A stretch of DNA of 64,000 nucleotides from Eledone cirrhosa (GCA_964016885.1 OZ024759.1:5195546-5259545); one strand, 5' to 3'; positions 10,037 to 20,127 are shown, counted from the stretch's first letter. Notes: a model not told the origin generated them from the letters alone. Numbers and translations: made by a program.

Positions 10037-10253
10037 TATTAACCCTTTACCATTCACATTACTCTATATATACTATTGTGTATTTTCATGGTAAAGGCTT
10101 TATCTCACATAATTATCTCACATAATATCGAATCTATGAGATTTTGAGAACAATACCTTAACATCAGTTTGAGCGACCAGTTACAGCCAATATCAACAGA
10201 AAGAGGTAGAGAATTCTGGCCGGTTTGGGCCAGTTTGAACACGAAAGGGTTAA
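10037..10253 (+). mobile_element. piggyBac-like MITE, near full length
   Basis: Flanked by TTAA on both sides, starting CCCTTTACCATTCACATT and ending GAACACGAAAGGG. The internal body matches the other copies. Confidence 0.75.
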
Positions 10254-10605
10254 TTAAAAACATTGGTACATTTGTGCTTTACATAGTTTTGGCTTGGTTT
10301 TACTGGTTGGGTATTCTTCTTGTAACCAATCACTTTACTGAGTGGCCTGGGTGCACCAGTTCTTGAGAGGTTGTACTAATTAGGGTGGCACCAAGTGGAT
10401 ACAAAATGTGGGACGAAAAGAAGAGAGAGGAGTCAGTTGAAAATGTCTGAGTGGAGGTGGCATGAACCTAGAATACTCCGAGGAACAGAGTCCAATATAG
10501 TAGTGGTGGAAAGCAGGAGGAGAAGGCACATGGGGAGAGTATCAGTGAAGAAGAGAAAAAATGGTGTATCCATTTGGTTTATAGTCAAGTTTTATTTTTT
10601 TTAAA
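10254..10605. other. Intronic stretch, nothing recognised
   Basis: No exon or repeat family identified. A short purine-rich tract (GAAAGCAGGAGGAGAAGGCA) is the only notable composition. Confidence 0.45.
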
Positions 10606-10880
10606 CAAGCACCTTTATAGGCTTAGTCGGCCACCTATGAGGTTGTCACCCCATAGGAAGTATTCTGGGTGTTTCAATGGTAAGGACACCATGCCTATCA
10701 TGTTGTTGTTACAGCTCACATTTATGTAGGTTTGGCTGGCCCCCTACAAGGATGCACTCCATAGGAAATATTCTGGGTGTTTTAATAATAAGGACCCCAG
10801 GCCTATCATGTTGTTACAGCTCTACCTATGTAGGTTTAACTGGCCTCTGACAAAAATGCACCCCAAAGGAGCCTCGGTCT
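10606..10880. repeat. About 125-bp tandem duplication, two copies plus a partial
   Basis: Blocks such as GCCTATCATGTTGTT, TATTCTGGGTGTTT and TATGTAGGTTTGGCTGGCC recur with roughly 125-bp spacing. Confidence 0.7.
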
Positions 10881-10982
10881 TTTCATGTCACTCTTTCCTT
10901 GGTAAGTTTGGAATCTCACTTTGAAGTGCCATGTGCTCACCTAGAAATACAAATAGCATAGAAGATCTACTGAATGACTCAC

Positions 10983-11120
10983 CTGTCTGACAATTGCTAC
11001 CTTGATAGCCAGCTTCACAGCCACCACTGGAACATACACCTGTGATGGGGTCACACTTGCTGTTGTTGGCACAGTGACATGAGTTAATACAGTTGTCACC
11101 AAATTTACCACTTCTACACT
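10983..11120 (-). CDS. EGF-like exon 19 (138 nt, phase 1-1)
   Basis: Begins E-C-R-S-G-K-F-G-D-N-C with eight cysteines; ends Y-Q-G-S-N-C-Q-T. Donor GTGAGT; the acceptor ATGTACCCAG lacks a strong pyrimidine tract, because the 16-bp array begins about 40 bp upstream in gene orientation. Confidence 0.86.
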
Positions 11121-11159
11121 CTGGGTACATTAAATATGAAGAATATAGAAGTTAGATGG

Positions 11160-11938
11160 AATGAGATGTGAAATGTATGTGATATACAATGTATGAGTTG
11201 TGAAATGTATGGGATGTGAAATGTAGGAATATGAAATGTAGTGGGTGTAAAATGTAGGGATGTGAAATGTAGGGATGAGGAATGTAGGGATGGGGAATGT
11301 AGGGATGAGGAATGTAGGAGATGTGAAATGTAGGATATGTGAACTGTAGTAGATATGAAATGTAAGAGATGTGAAATGTAAGAGATGTGAAATGTAGGTG
11401 ATGTGAAATGTAGGATATGTGAAATGTAAGGATGTGAAATGTAGGAGATGTGAAATGTAAGAGATGTGAAATGTAAGGATGTGAAATGTAGGAGATGTGA
11501 AATGTAGGTGATGTGAAATGTAAGAGATGTGAAATGTAGGTGATGTGAAATTTAAGAGATGTGAAATGTAGGGATGAGGAATGTAGGAGATGTGAAATGT
11601 AGGAGATGTGAAATGTAGGAGATGTGAAATGTATGAGATGTGAAATGTAGGAGATGTGAAATGTAAGAGATGTGAAATGTAAGATATGTGAAATGTAAGA
11701 GATGTGAAATGTAGGAGATGTGAAATGTAAGAGATGTGAAATGTAAGAGATGTGAAATGTAGGTGATGTGAAATGTAAGAGATGTGAAATGTAAGAGATG
11801 TGAAATGTAGGAGATGTGAAATGTAGGTGATGTGAAATGTAAGAGATGTGAAATGTAGGATATGTGAAATGTAAAGGTGTGAATTGTATAATGTGAAATA
11901 TAGATGTGAATTGTGTGAGATGTGAAATGTAGAGAATG
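11160..11938. repeat. 16-bp minisatellite, about 48 copies
   Basis: Unit GAGATGTGAAATGTAG with variants GATGTGAAATGTAAGA and a few 14-bp units. It occupies the intron just upstream of exon 19. The repetitive minus-strand ORFs here reflect few stop codons in the unit, not a gene. Confidence 0.92.
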
Positions 11939-11939
11939 T

Positions 11940-12280
11940 ACAAGAATAACAGTAAACATCAACAACAACAACAGCAACCATCATCAACAACAATAACATG
12001 AATAACAAAAACAAACAACAATAGCAACAACAAAAACAACAAAAACAATAACAAAATAACAACAGCAAACAAAAATAGCAGTCATCAACAACATCCCTTA
12101 CATTTTTACCTGTTCCAGCCATCTGGCAGAGGCCATGCTGGGGCACCGCTCTTGTTGCTACACATTCTATCTCCAGCCTGTGTTGTCTGGCCATTGGTGT
12201 AAGAGGGAGTTTGTTGCTGTTGCCCATCAACAACAAAATAACAACAACAAAACAACAATAGCAACAACAACAAATATATA
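11940..12280. repeat. AAC-rich microsatellite flanking a unique island
   Basis: CAACAACAACAAC runs occupy 11,945-12,095 and 12,228-12,275. Between them, 12,100-12,227 is an unrecognised non-repetitive island of about 125 bp, CTGGCAGAGGCCATGC and surroundings, with no EGF similarity. Confidence 0.7.
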
Positions 12281-12285
12281 CTTAC

Positions 12286-12421
12286 TTAACTGACAATTGT
12301 TACCCTCATATAGCAATACAACCCCCACTTGAACAGGTCCCTGATACTGGGGTACACTTGCTGTTGTCTGTACAGTGACATATACTGCTGCACTTGGCAC
12401 CAAACCTTCCATATTGACGAA
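12286..12421 (-). pseudogene. EGF-like exon 18, broken (2-nt deletion, Cys1 lost)
   Basis: The exon is recognisable from Y-G-R-F-G-A-K-C-S-S-I-C-H-C-T-D onward. It is 136 nt, not 138: two bases are missing just before the Y-E-G-N-N-C-Q segment, shifting the frame. The first conserved cysteine is Arg (CGT for TGT). Splice sites (ATAG acceptor, GTAAGT donor) remain. Inclusion would disrupt the frame, while skipping is harmless in a 1-1 gene. Confidence 0.85.
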
Positions 12422-12494
12422 CTATGGCAGAAAAAAAAATATATATAATTCCAAAATTAAATTAAGGGTGTCATGTCCGAGAGACATGCGCCAT

Positions 12495-12604
12495 TAAACA
12501 ACATAAGACAATTATTCCATTTACCAAAGGTTTTATGAAGACTGACGAGCTCGTCTGTCTTCGTGAAACCTTTGGTAAATGGAATAATTGTCTTATGTTG
12601 TTTA
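12495..12604. repeat. Long hairpin with 55-bp arms
   Basis: Two 55-bp arms meet at the centre GACGAGCTCGTC with three mismatches and no spacer. An upstream GTCATGTCCGAGAGACATGC is itself a small hairpin and recurs next to another long hairpin at 51.9 kb. Confidence 0.9.
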
Positions 12605-12734
12605 TTACATAACTAAATAGCTCTGTAGCTTACATAGTGCACTCTCCTTTCCTTCGGAAACACTTAATATATATATATGCAGAAGACCTGACTTCCCTAG
12701 GGTACAAGCCGAAGCTGAAGCATATGGAAAATAT

Positions 12735-13018
12735 GCCCCCACCCCCTCCTCCCACTGCAAAGTGGTCGTGGAGGTGTCATGACAAAAAAGCACCCAGCCC
12801 ACACTGTAAAGTGGACATGTAGGCGCCACGGTAAAAAAGCACCTAGCACTCACTGTAAATGAGGTTGGTGTTAGGAAGGGCATCCAGCTGTAGAAATCAA
12901 GCCAGCATCAGTTCCCATATGAGCAAGACAAGGTCACTCGACCTGGCATTGCCTACAACAGGACAACCGGTCTAACCCATGGAAGAATGGACGTAAAAGG
13001 GTGATGGTGATGATATAT
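12735..13018 (+). mobile_element. RTE 3' tail copy
   Basis: Matches the 3' UTR of the RTE element at 4.3-4.5 kb (AAGTGGTCGTGGAGGTG, AGGAAGGGCATCCAGCTG, TAACCCATGGAAGAATGG). It ends in GTGATGGTGATGA. Confidence 0.75.
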
Positions 13019-13129
13019 ATTTTTTTCACTAATGTCACACAAAATTGTATGTTTTTTGTAGCTTTATGGTTTAACGGTTTCCTTTTTAAAAATTGTTTTT
13101 TTGTTTTGTTTTGTTTTCGTTCGCTGTCT

Positions 13130-13176
13130 TCTCTTTTCTTTGTTGATTTTCTTAAATATATATATATATAAATATA

Positions 13177-13213
<37 letters not shown>

Positions 13214-13225
13214 TTTTTTTTTTTT
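13130..13225. repeat. TA microsatellite
   Basis: ATATATAT runs followed by a T tract. Confidence 0.85.
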
Positions 13226-13254
13226 CTGATTCCACCCTGCCTGTCCCTTCAATC

Positions 13255-13395
13255 TTTCTAATTTCTCATTCTTTCTTCTGATGAAGGACTAGCGTCCAAA
13301 ACCTTAAAACCCTCTTGTTGCTATTTCAAGTGTTAACCTAATATTTTCTTTCCATATACTGTACCGATTGTGTTGTTATCTCTGTTTACACACAA
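13255..13395 (+). mobile_element. Possible Penelope-like element fragment with hammerhead-like core
   Basis: CTGATGA at 13,278, then GGAC-TAGC-GTCC as a 4-bp stem and tetraloop, then AAAAC. This resembles hammerhead ribozyme core and stem II as found in Penelope-like element ends. The usual GAAA is AAAA here, so it would be inactive. Family assignment is tentative. Confidence 0.4.
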
Positions 13396-13397
13396 TC

Positions 13398-13515
13398 ATC
13401 ATCATCATCATCATCATTTTACGTCCGCCTTTCCCTGCTTGCAAGGGTTGGACGGGTTCTATTCAGCGCAGCATCTCTCCACTTGTCACGGTCCTTCGTC
13501 ATCTCCTCAGATTAC
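13398..13515 (-). mobile_element. RTE 3' end fragment
   Basis: On the minus strand it ends CTTGCAAGCAGGG, GGCGGACGTAAAATGATGAT. It matches the 3' end of the copy at 60.2 kb. Confidence 0.7.
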
Positions 13516-13574
13516 ATTTATTGTATTCAGCCATGTAGAGTGGAAATTTTATTTTATTTGAATGTGGCAAAGCC

Positions 13575-13700
13575 GGTCATTTATTGCTCGTATACAGGAA
13601 ACTGACTGGCCAGTCTGCTGATATACAAATCTGGCTGATCAGTGGATCTGCTAATATGCAGATCTGACTGATCAGCCAGTCTGCTAATATGGAAATCAGG
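13575..13700. repeat. About 35-bp tandem repeat, three copies
   Basis: GATCAGCCAGTCTGCTAATA-like units repeat three times with substitutions. Confidence 0.65.
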
Positions 13701-13942
13701 CCGATCAGCCACTGTATATTTTAGAAAATAGTATATATTTTCACTAGCTCTGACAGTTGGCAGGTGAAGAGTGAGCTGTACTGATGAAGGCTGATACCCA
13801 GAAAAATTAGTGTCTGCAATTCTGTTTACATGCCAACACAAGAGCAAGAATGATGGGTTCATTCTATTGACATGGCTTTAAAATTGAGGCTTGTTTGCAT
13901 AATTGCAGACGAATCGAATGCTATTATTAATATTCGAAAAGG
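13701..13942. other. Intronic stretch with weak hammerhead-like motif
   Basis: CTGATGAAGG at 13,781 with GAAAAA at 13,801 recalls the CTGANGA...GAAA pattern, but the intervening stem is poor. Nothing else is recognised. Confidence 0.3.
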
Positions 13943-14136
13943 GCGGTAGATTGGCAGTATCGGTAGAGGGTCGGACCATGCTTTGACGCATAAAGTTACG
14001 GCCCTTGCTATTCTGAGTTCAAATCCCGCTGAGGTTAACTTTGCCTTTCATCCTTATGGGGTCGATAAAATAAAGTACCAGTAATACACTGGGTAATTGC
14101 TGGCCTTGTGCCAAAAGTAGAAACAATTATTAATAT
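13943..14136 (+). mobile_element. tRNA-derived SINE (type A), near full length
   Basis: The best-preserved + strand copy: GGCAGTATCGGTAGAGGGTC (A-box region), GAGTTCAAATCCCGCTGAGG (B-box region), then GGGGTCGATAAAATAAAG and GCTGGCCTTGTGCC. Confidence 0.82.
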
Positions 14137-14282
14137 TCGAAAAACTCAGATTACATATATATATAGAGATATATATATATGGCTTAAAAGAGAAGATGAA
14201 TGGTGTGTCTGACACATTGAGGTTGATGGAGACACCTTGCTGAGAGTCATAACACCAGACACTTCAAATTTCATGCTGTTCT

Positions 14283-14520
14283 GATGCATTGAGATGGAAC
14301 AGCTGCTACCTTTATAACCAGCACCACACCCTCCATTGGAACACACACCTGTCTGACAGTTGCTACTTCCACAACCAGCACCACATCTTCCGCTGGAACA
14401 CATACCTGTCTGACAGTTGATACCTTTATAATCAGCACCACACATTCTACTATAACACACACCTGTCTCTGTGTTACACCTGTCTCTGTGTTACATCTGT
14501 CTCTGTGTTACACCTACTGT
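14283..14520 (-). pseudogene. Small tandem array of EGF exon 3' halves
   Basis: The minus strand reads T-E-T-G-V-C-Y-S, then three consecutive 3'-half modules such as C-G-A-G-Y-K-G-S-S-C, each joined at Q-T-G-(M/V)-C. The unit is 57 bp. Upstream it has three repeats of GTAACACAGAGACAG. No 5' half or acceptor exists, so it is not a usable exon. It resembles an early stage of the larger arrays at 23.6 and 27.5 kb. Confidence 0.8.
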
Positions 14521-14572
14521 CATCTTGTTTCAATATATTAAGTTACAAACAAAGCTATACTACACCACTTAC

Positions 14573-14710
14573 CTGTCTGACAGTTGCTACCTTCATAACC
14601 AGCAGCACATCCGCCACTAAAATACACACCTGTCTGTTTGTTACACCTGTTGTTGTCAGTACAGTGACAGATGCTTTCGCAGTTGGGTCCAAATTTACCA
14701 ATATCACAAA
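14573..14710 (-). CDS. EGF-like exon 17 (138 nt), one cysteine lost
   Basis: Begins V-C-D-I-G-K-F-G-P-N-C and ends Y-E-G-S-N-C-Q-T, open throughout, donor GTAAGT. The sixth conserved cysteine is Tyr: G-V-Y-F-S-G-G-C where siblings read G-V-C-S-S-G-G-C. The disulfide pairing of this module should be disturbed. The exon may be drifting toward a pseudo-exon. Confidence 0.82.
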
Positions 14711-14771
14711 CTAAACATACAAAAAAAATAGATAAACAAATTCTGAAGAAGTCACGGCTGTTCCACATTTC

Positions 14772-15716
14772 TAGTCACTGTACTATTGTAACTAGTACTC
14801 TACTAACTACCACTATACTAACTATTGTAACTAGTACTCTACTAACTACTACTACATCATTCACTATACTAACTATTGTAACTAGTACTCTACTAACTAC
14901 CACTATACTAACTATTGTAACTAGTACTCTATTAACTACCACTACATCATTCACTATACTAACTATTGTAACTAGTACTCTACTAACTACCACTATACCA
15001 TTCACTATACTAACTATTGTAACTAGTACTCTACTAACTACCACTACATCATTCACTATACTAACTATTGTAACTAGTACTCTACTAACTACCACTATAC
15101 CATTCACTATACTAACTATTGTAACTAGTACTCTACTAACTACCACTACATCATTCACTATACTAACTATTGTAACTAGTACTCTACTAACTACCACTAT
15201 ACCATTCACTATACTAACTATTGTAACTAGTACTCTACTAACTACCACTATACCATTCACTATACTAACTATTGTAACTAGTACTCTACTAACTACCACT
15301 ACATCATTCACTATACTAACTATTGTAACTAGTACTCTACTAACTACCACTACATCATTCACTATACTAACTATTGTAACTAGTACTCTACTAATTACCA
15401 CTATACCAATCACTATACTAACTATTGTAACTAGTACTCTACTAACTACCACTACATCATTCACTATACTAACTATTGTAACTAGTACTCTACTAACTAC
15501 CACTATACCATTCACTATACTAACTACCACTACATCATTCACTATACTAACTATTGTAACTAGTACTCTACTAACTACTACTACATCATTCATTATACTA
15601 ACTATTGTAACTAGTACTCTACTAACTACTACTAAATCATTCACTATACTAACTATTGTAACTAGTACGCTACTAACTACCACTATACCATTCACTATAC
15701 TATTATAACTACCACT
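14772..15716. repeat. 51-bp minisatellite, about 18 copies
   Basis: Unit CTATACTAACTATTGTAACT followed by AGTACTCTACTAACTACCAC and TACATCATTCA. It resumes at 18,263 after an inserted SINE. It lies immediately upstream of exon 17. The 17-residue-periodic ORFs on both strands are by-products. Confidence 0.92.
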
Positions 15717-15721
15717 CTGTA

Positions 15722-18258
15722 GTAGTAGTAGTGGCACTCCATCGGTTACGATGAGTGTTCCAACTGATACAATCAACAGTACAGCCTGCTCGTGAAATTT
15801 ACATGCAAGTGGCTGAGTATTCCACAAACACGCGTACCCATAATATAGTTCTCAGGGAGATTCAGCAAGACACAATATGTGACAAGGCTAGCATTTCGAA
15901 TTACAGGTACAGTTCATTTTTGCCAGCTGAGTGGACTGGAGCAACATGAAATAAAGTGTCTTGCTCAAGGACACAGTGGACTGGAGCAACATGAAATAAA
16001 GTGTCTTGCTCAAGGACACAGTGGACTGGAGCAACATGAAATAAAGTGTCTTGCTCAAGGACACAGTGGACTGGAGCAACATGAAATAAAGTGTCTTGCT
16101 CAAGGACACAGTGGACTGGAGCAACATGAAATAAAGTGTCTTGCTCAAGGACACAGTGGACTGGAGCAACATGAAATAAGGTGTCTTGCTCAAGGACACA
16201 GTGGACTGGAGCAACATGAAATAAGGTGTCTTGCTCAAGGACACAGTGGACTGGAGCAACATGAAATAAAGTGTCTTGCTCAAGGACACAGTGGACTGGA
16301 GCAACATGAAATAAGGTGTCTTGCTCAAGGACACAGTGGACTGGAGCAACATGAAATAAAGTGTCTTGCTCAAGGACACAGTGGACTGGAGCAACATGAA
16401 ATAAAGTGTCTTGCTCAAGGACACAGTGGACTGGAGCAACATGAAATAAAGTGTCTTGCTCAAGAATACAGTGGACTGGAGCAACATGAAATAAAGTGTC
16501 TTGCTCAAGGACACAGTGGACTGGAGCAACATGAAATAAGGTGTCTTGTTCAAGGACACAGTGGACTGGAGCAACATGAAATAAGGTGTCTTGCTCAAGG
16601 ACACAGTGGACTGGAGCAACATGAAATAAAGTGTCTTGCTCAAGGACACAGTGGACTGGAGCAACATGAAATAAGGTGTCTTGCTCAAGGACACAGTGGA
16701 CTGGAGCAACATGAAATAAAGTGTCTTGCTCAAGGACACAGTGGACTGGAGCAACATGAAATAAAGTGTCTTGCTCAAGGACACAGTGGACTGGAGCAAC
16801 ATGAAATAAGGTGTCTTGCTCAAGGACACAGTGGACTGGAGCAACATGAAATAAAGTGTCTTGCTCAAGGACACAGTGGACTGGAGCAACATGAAATAAA
16901 GTGTCTTGCTCAAGGACACAGTGGACTGGAGCAACATGAAATAAGGTGTCTTGCTCAAGGACACAGTGGACTGGAGCAACATGAAATAAGGTGTCTTGCT
17001 CAAGGACACAGTGGACTGGAGCAACATGAAATAAAGTGTCTTGCTCAAGGACACAGTGGACTGGAGCAACATGAAATAAGGTGTCTTGCTCAAGGACACA
17101 GTGGACTGGAGCAACATGAAATAAAGTGTCTTGCTCAAGGACACAGTGGACTGGAGCAACATGAAATAAAGTGTCTTGCTCAAGGACACAGTGGACTGGA
17201 GCAACATGAAATAAGGTGTCTTGCTCAAGGACACAGTGGACTGGAGCAACATGAAATAAAGTGTCTTGCTCAAGGACACAGTGGACTGGAGCAACATGAA
17301 ATAAAGTGTCTTGCTCAAGGACACAGTGGACTGGAGCAACATGAAATAAAGTGTCTTGCTCAAGGACACAGTGGACTGGAGCAACATGAAATAAAGTGTC
17401 TTGCTCAAGGACACAGTGGACTGGAGCAACATGAAATAAAGTGTCTTGCTCAAGGACACAGTGGACTGGAGCAACATGAAATAAAGTGTCTTGCTCAAGG
17501 ACACAGTGGACTGGAGCAACATGAAATAAAGTGTCTTGCTCAAGGACACAGTGGACTGGAGCAACATGAAATAAGGTGTCTTGCTCAAGGACACAGTGGA
17601 CTGGAGCAACATGAAATAAAGTGTCTTGCTCAAGGACACAGTGGACTGGAGCAACATGAAATAAGGTGTCTTGCTCAAGGACACAGTGGACTGGAGCAAC
17701 ATGAAATAAAGTGTCTTGCTCAAGGACACAGTGGACTAGAGCAACATGAAATAAAGTGTCTTGCTCAAGGACACAGTGGACTGGAGCAACATGAAATAAA
17801 GTGTCTTGCTCAAGGACACAGTGGACTGGAGCAACATGAAATAAAGTGTCTTGCTCAAGGACACAGTGGACTGGAGCAACATGAAATAAAGTGTCTTGCT
17901 CAAGGACACAGTGGACTAGAGCAACATGAAATAAAGTGTCTTGCTCAAGGACACAGTGGACTGGAGCAACATGAAATAAAGTGTCTTGCTCAAGGACACA
18001 GTGGACTGGAGCAACATGAAATAAAGTGTCTTGCTCAAGGACACAGTGGACTGGAGCAACATGAAATAAAGTGTCTTGCTCAAGGACACAGTGGACTGGA
18101 GCAACATGAAATAAAGTGTCTTGCTCAAGGACACAGTGGACTGGAGCAACATGAAATAAAGTGTCTTGCTCAAGGACACAATGTACTGCTGGGAATTGAA
18201 CTCGTGACCTTACAATCTTAAGCCGAATACCCTAACTACGAAGCCACGTGCTTCACTC
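15722..18258 (-). mobile_element. tRNA-headed SINE (type B) with massive internal expansion
   Basis: On the minus strand the head (18,181-18,255) reads GAAGCACGTGGCTTCGTAGT, with B-box-like GTCACGAGTTCAATTCCC. The body tail (15,722-15,925) continues to CGTAACCGATGGAGTGCCAC. Between them, a 45-bp internal segment is repeated 50 times. The element is inserted in the 51-bp minisatellite, which continues on its far side. Confidence 0.8.
15926..18180. repeat. 45-bp minisatellite, 50 copies, inside a SINE
   Basis: Unit AGTGGACTGGAGCAACATGA then AATAAAGTGTCTTGCTCAAG then GACAC. The single-copy version is the CTTGAGCAAGACACTTTATT segment of type B SINEs at 47.6 and 48.9 kb. Copies differ mainly at one A/G site (ATAAAGTG versus ATAAGGTG). 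The unit length is a multiple of three, giving spurious ORFs of 780 and 613 codons. Confidence 0.95.
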
Positions 18259-18262
18259 CACT

Positions 18263-18330
18263 CTACCGCTCTACTAACTACCACTACACCATTCATTATA
18301 CTAACTATTATAACTACCACTCTACTAGTA
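18263..18330. repeat. Remainder of the 51-bp minisatellite
   Basis: CTCTACTAACTACCACTACA and TTATACTAACTATTATAACT match the array that ends at 15.7 kb. Confidence 0.75.
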
Positions 18331-18334
18331 ATAT

Positions 18335-18672
18335 TTATGAGTAATATTAACTAATTATATTAACTAATTATATTGACTAATTATATTGACTAATTATATT
18401 AACTAATTATATAGACTAATTATATTAACTAATTATATTGACTAATTATATTGACTAATTATATAGACTAATTATATTAACTAATTATATTGACTAATTA
18501 TATTGACTAATTATATTGACTAATTATATTGACTAATAATATTGACTAATTATATTGACTAATTATATTGACTAATAATATTGACTAATTATATTGACTA
18601 ATAATATTGACTAATAATATTGACTAATAATATTGACTAATTATATTGACTAATAATATTGACTAATTATAT
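18335..18672. repeat. 13-bp AT-rich minisatellite, about 26 copies
   Basis: Unit CTAATTATATTGA with CTAATAATATTGA variants. Confidence 0.92.
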
Positions 18673-18677
18673 GAACT

Positions 18678-18813
18678 AATAATTGTTTCTACGTAAGGCA
18701 CAAGGCCAGCAATTACACAGTACATTACTGGTACTTTATTTTATCGACCCCGTAAGGATGAAAGGCAAAGTCAACCTCGGCGGGATTTGAACTCAGATCG
18801 TAAAGGGACGTAA
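18678..18813 (-). mobile_element. tRNA-derived SINE (type A), partial
   Basis: From GTAGAAACAATT (reverse side) to the B-box region GAGTTCAAATCCCGCCGAGG; the A-box end is missing. Confidence 0.75.
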
Positions 18814-19076
18814 CTGGGTTCAAATCCTACTGAAGTTATAGCTCTGGCTTTCATCCTAACAAGGTTGATAAAGTAAAGTACCAGTAACGTACTGGGGTTG
18901 ATAAAGTAAAGTACCAGTAACGTACTGGGGTTGATAAAGTAAAGTACCAGTAATGTACTGGGGTTGATAAAGTAAAGTACCAGTAACGTACTGGGGTTGA
19001 TAAAGTAAAGTACCAGTAATGTACTGGGGTTGATAAAGTACCAGTAACGTACTGGGGTTGATAAAATAAAGTACCT
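18814..19076 (+). repeat. 33-bp array expanded from a SINE body, about 6 copies
   Basis: It begins with a SINE B-box piece (GGGTTCAAATCCTACTGAAG). The unit GTTGATAAAGTAAAGTACCA plus GTAACGTACTGGG then repeats. That unit corresponds to the GGGTCGATAAAATAAAGTACC body of type A SINEs, here on the + strand opposite to its SINE neighbour. Confidence 0.8.
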
Positions 19077-19118
19077 GGACTGGTGAGAGATAAAAGCTGA
19101 GATATGAAAATAACTAAC

Positions 19119-19256
19119 CTTTCTGACAACTGTTTCCTTCATAACCTGGAGCACATCTACCCCTTGAACAGATCCCTAATTCCACATTACACCTGTTGTT
19201 ATCTTCACAATGACACACCTGATCACAGTTGGCACCAAGTCTTCCACTACTGCACA
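19119..19256 (-). CDS. EGF-like exon 16 (138 nt, phase 1-1)
   Basis: Begins V-C-S-S-G-R-L-G-A-N-C with eight cysteines; ends Y-E-G-N-S-C-Q-K. Acceptor TTACAG and donor GTTAGT. It is one of the divergent, presumably older, modules. Confidence 0.87.
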
Positions 19257-19283
19257 CTGTAACAGGAAAACATTGGTGTAGAT

Positions 19284-20013
19284 CAGGGATTGGCAACTTC
19301 TTTGCCTCCACGGGCCGGACGAACGCCATAAAAGAATAATTATGGAAAATTACACAAGCTAAAATTTAATCTCGAGTGTTGACTATACTATTCATTTCTC
19401 AAATCTTGAATTATATTCACAAATACCTCTGAATCCTGTGATTTCCCTCCTTGAAATGATGGAAAATGCACAATTTTTATTTCAAAGTTGATGTTCCCAC
19501 AACTGTAGCTTTTTTTCAAAGACAACAATATGGTTATACATTTCATTTACGAGCTGAGTTTTACCTTGAAGTTGTAAATTTAAGTTATTTAACCCTTTAG
19601 CACTTACATTATTCTATATTTACTATTGTAGTTTCACAGTAAACACTTTATCTTATATAGTTATCTCACATAATATTGAATCTATGAGATTTTGATATTA
19701 TTTATTTTGAGAAGAATACCTTAACGTCAGTATGAGTGGCTAGTTACAGCCGGTTTGAACAGAAAAAAGTGAGAGATTTCTGGCCGGATATGGCCGGTTT
19801 AAATGCTAAAGGGTTAAACGAGTCACAATATCCTCAATAAATACCAAAGTTGTAACAGCAGGCCTTTTATTGTATTCGAAAGGCTCGTCTCTCATGTTAC
19901 AATAAATTTAAATTTTAAATAAACAACTCATTGGGCATAAGTTCTTGCAGGCTGGTCGAAATCCTTTCCTGAGCTGGACCGGCCTGTGCGCCATAAGTAG
20001 CCAACCCCTGCTG
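19284..20013. mobile_element. hAT-like MITE with a nested piggyBac-like MITE
   Basis: Left end CAGGGATTGGCAACTTCTTT with GGGCCGGACGAACGCC; right end GGACCGGCCTGTGCGCCATA then AGTAGCCAACCCCTG. These are imperfect inverted termini. No transposase is visible. A second MITE is inserted at 19,591-19,815. Confidence 0.65.
19591..19815 (+). mobile_element. piggyBac-like MITE, full length (about 225 bp)
   Basis: Flanked by TTTAA and TTAA, with termini CCCTTTAGCACTTAC and TAAATGCTAAAGGG. The best complete copy in the window. Confidence 0.8.
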
Positions 20014-20127
20014 TAGGGTAATGTCTTGTGATGGTAATGGTGGTACTGGTGGTAGTAGTGGGAATATTGCACCGGACAATTCTCGTTTCATTTTCTTCCA
20101 ATTTTCTCTGTTGCTCCATGTTCATCA

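Noticed and set aside
11130..12236. A 368-codon minus-strand frame rich in H-F-T-S
   Set aside because: It is mostly the 16-bp minisatellite; the N-terminal part spans AAC repeats and an unrecognised island.
13943..14050. tRNA gene from A- and B-box-like sequence
   Set aside because: The boxes belong to a dispersed SINE. No complete cloverleaf or CCA-end context was seen, and the same sequence recurs many times.
14671..15827. Thr/Leu-rich (345 aa) and Val/Ser-rich (350 aa) frames
   Set aside because: They are the two strands of the 51-bp minisatellite.
15879..18221. A 780-codon open frame with a 15-residue repeat (and a 613-codon one on the other strand)
   Set aside because: It is the 45-bp minisatellite inside a SINE. 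The unit is a multiple of three without stops, so both strands stay open. There is no codon structure or flanking exon evidence.
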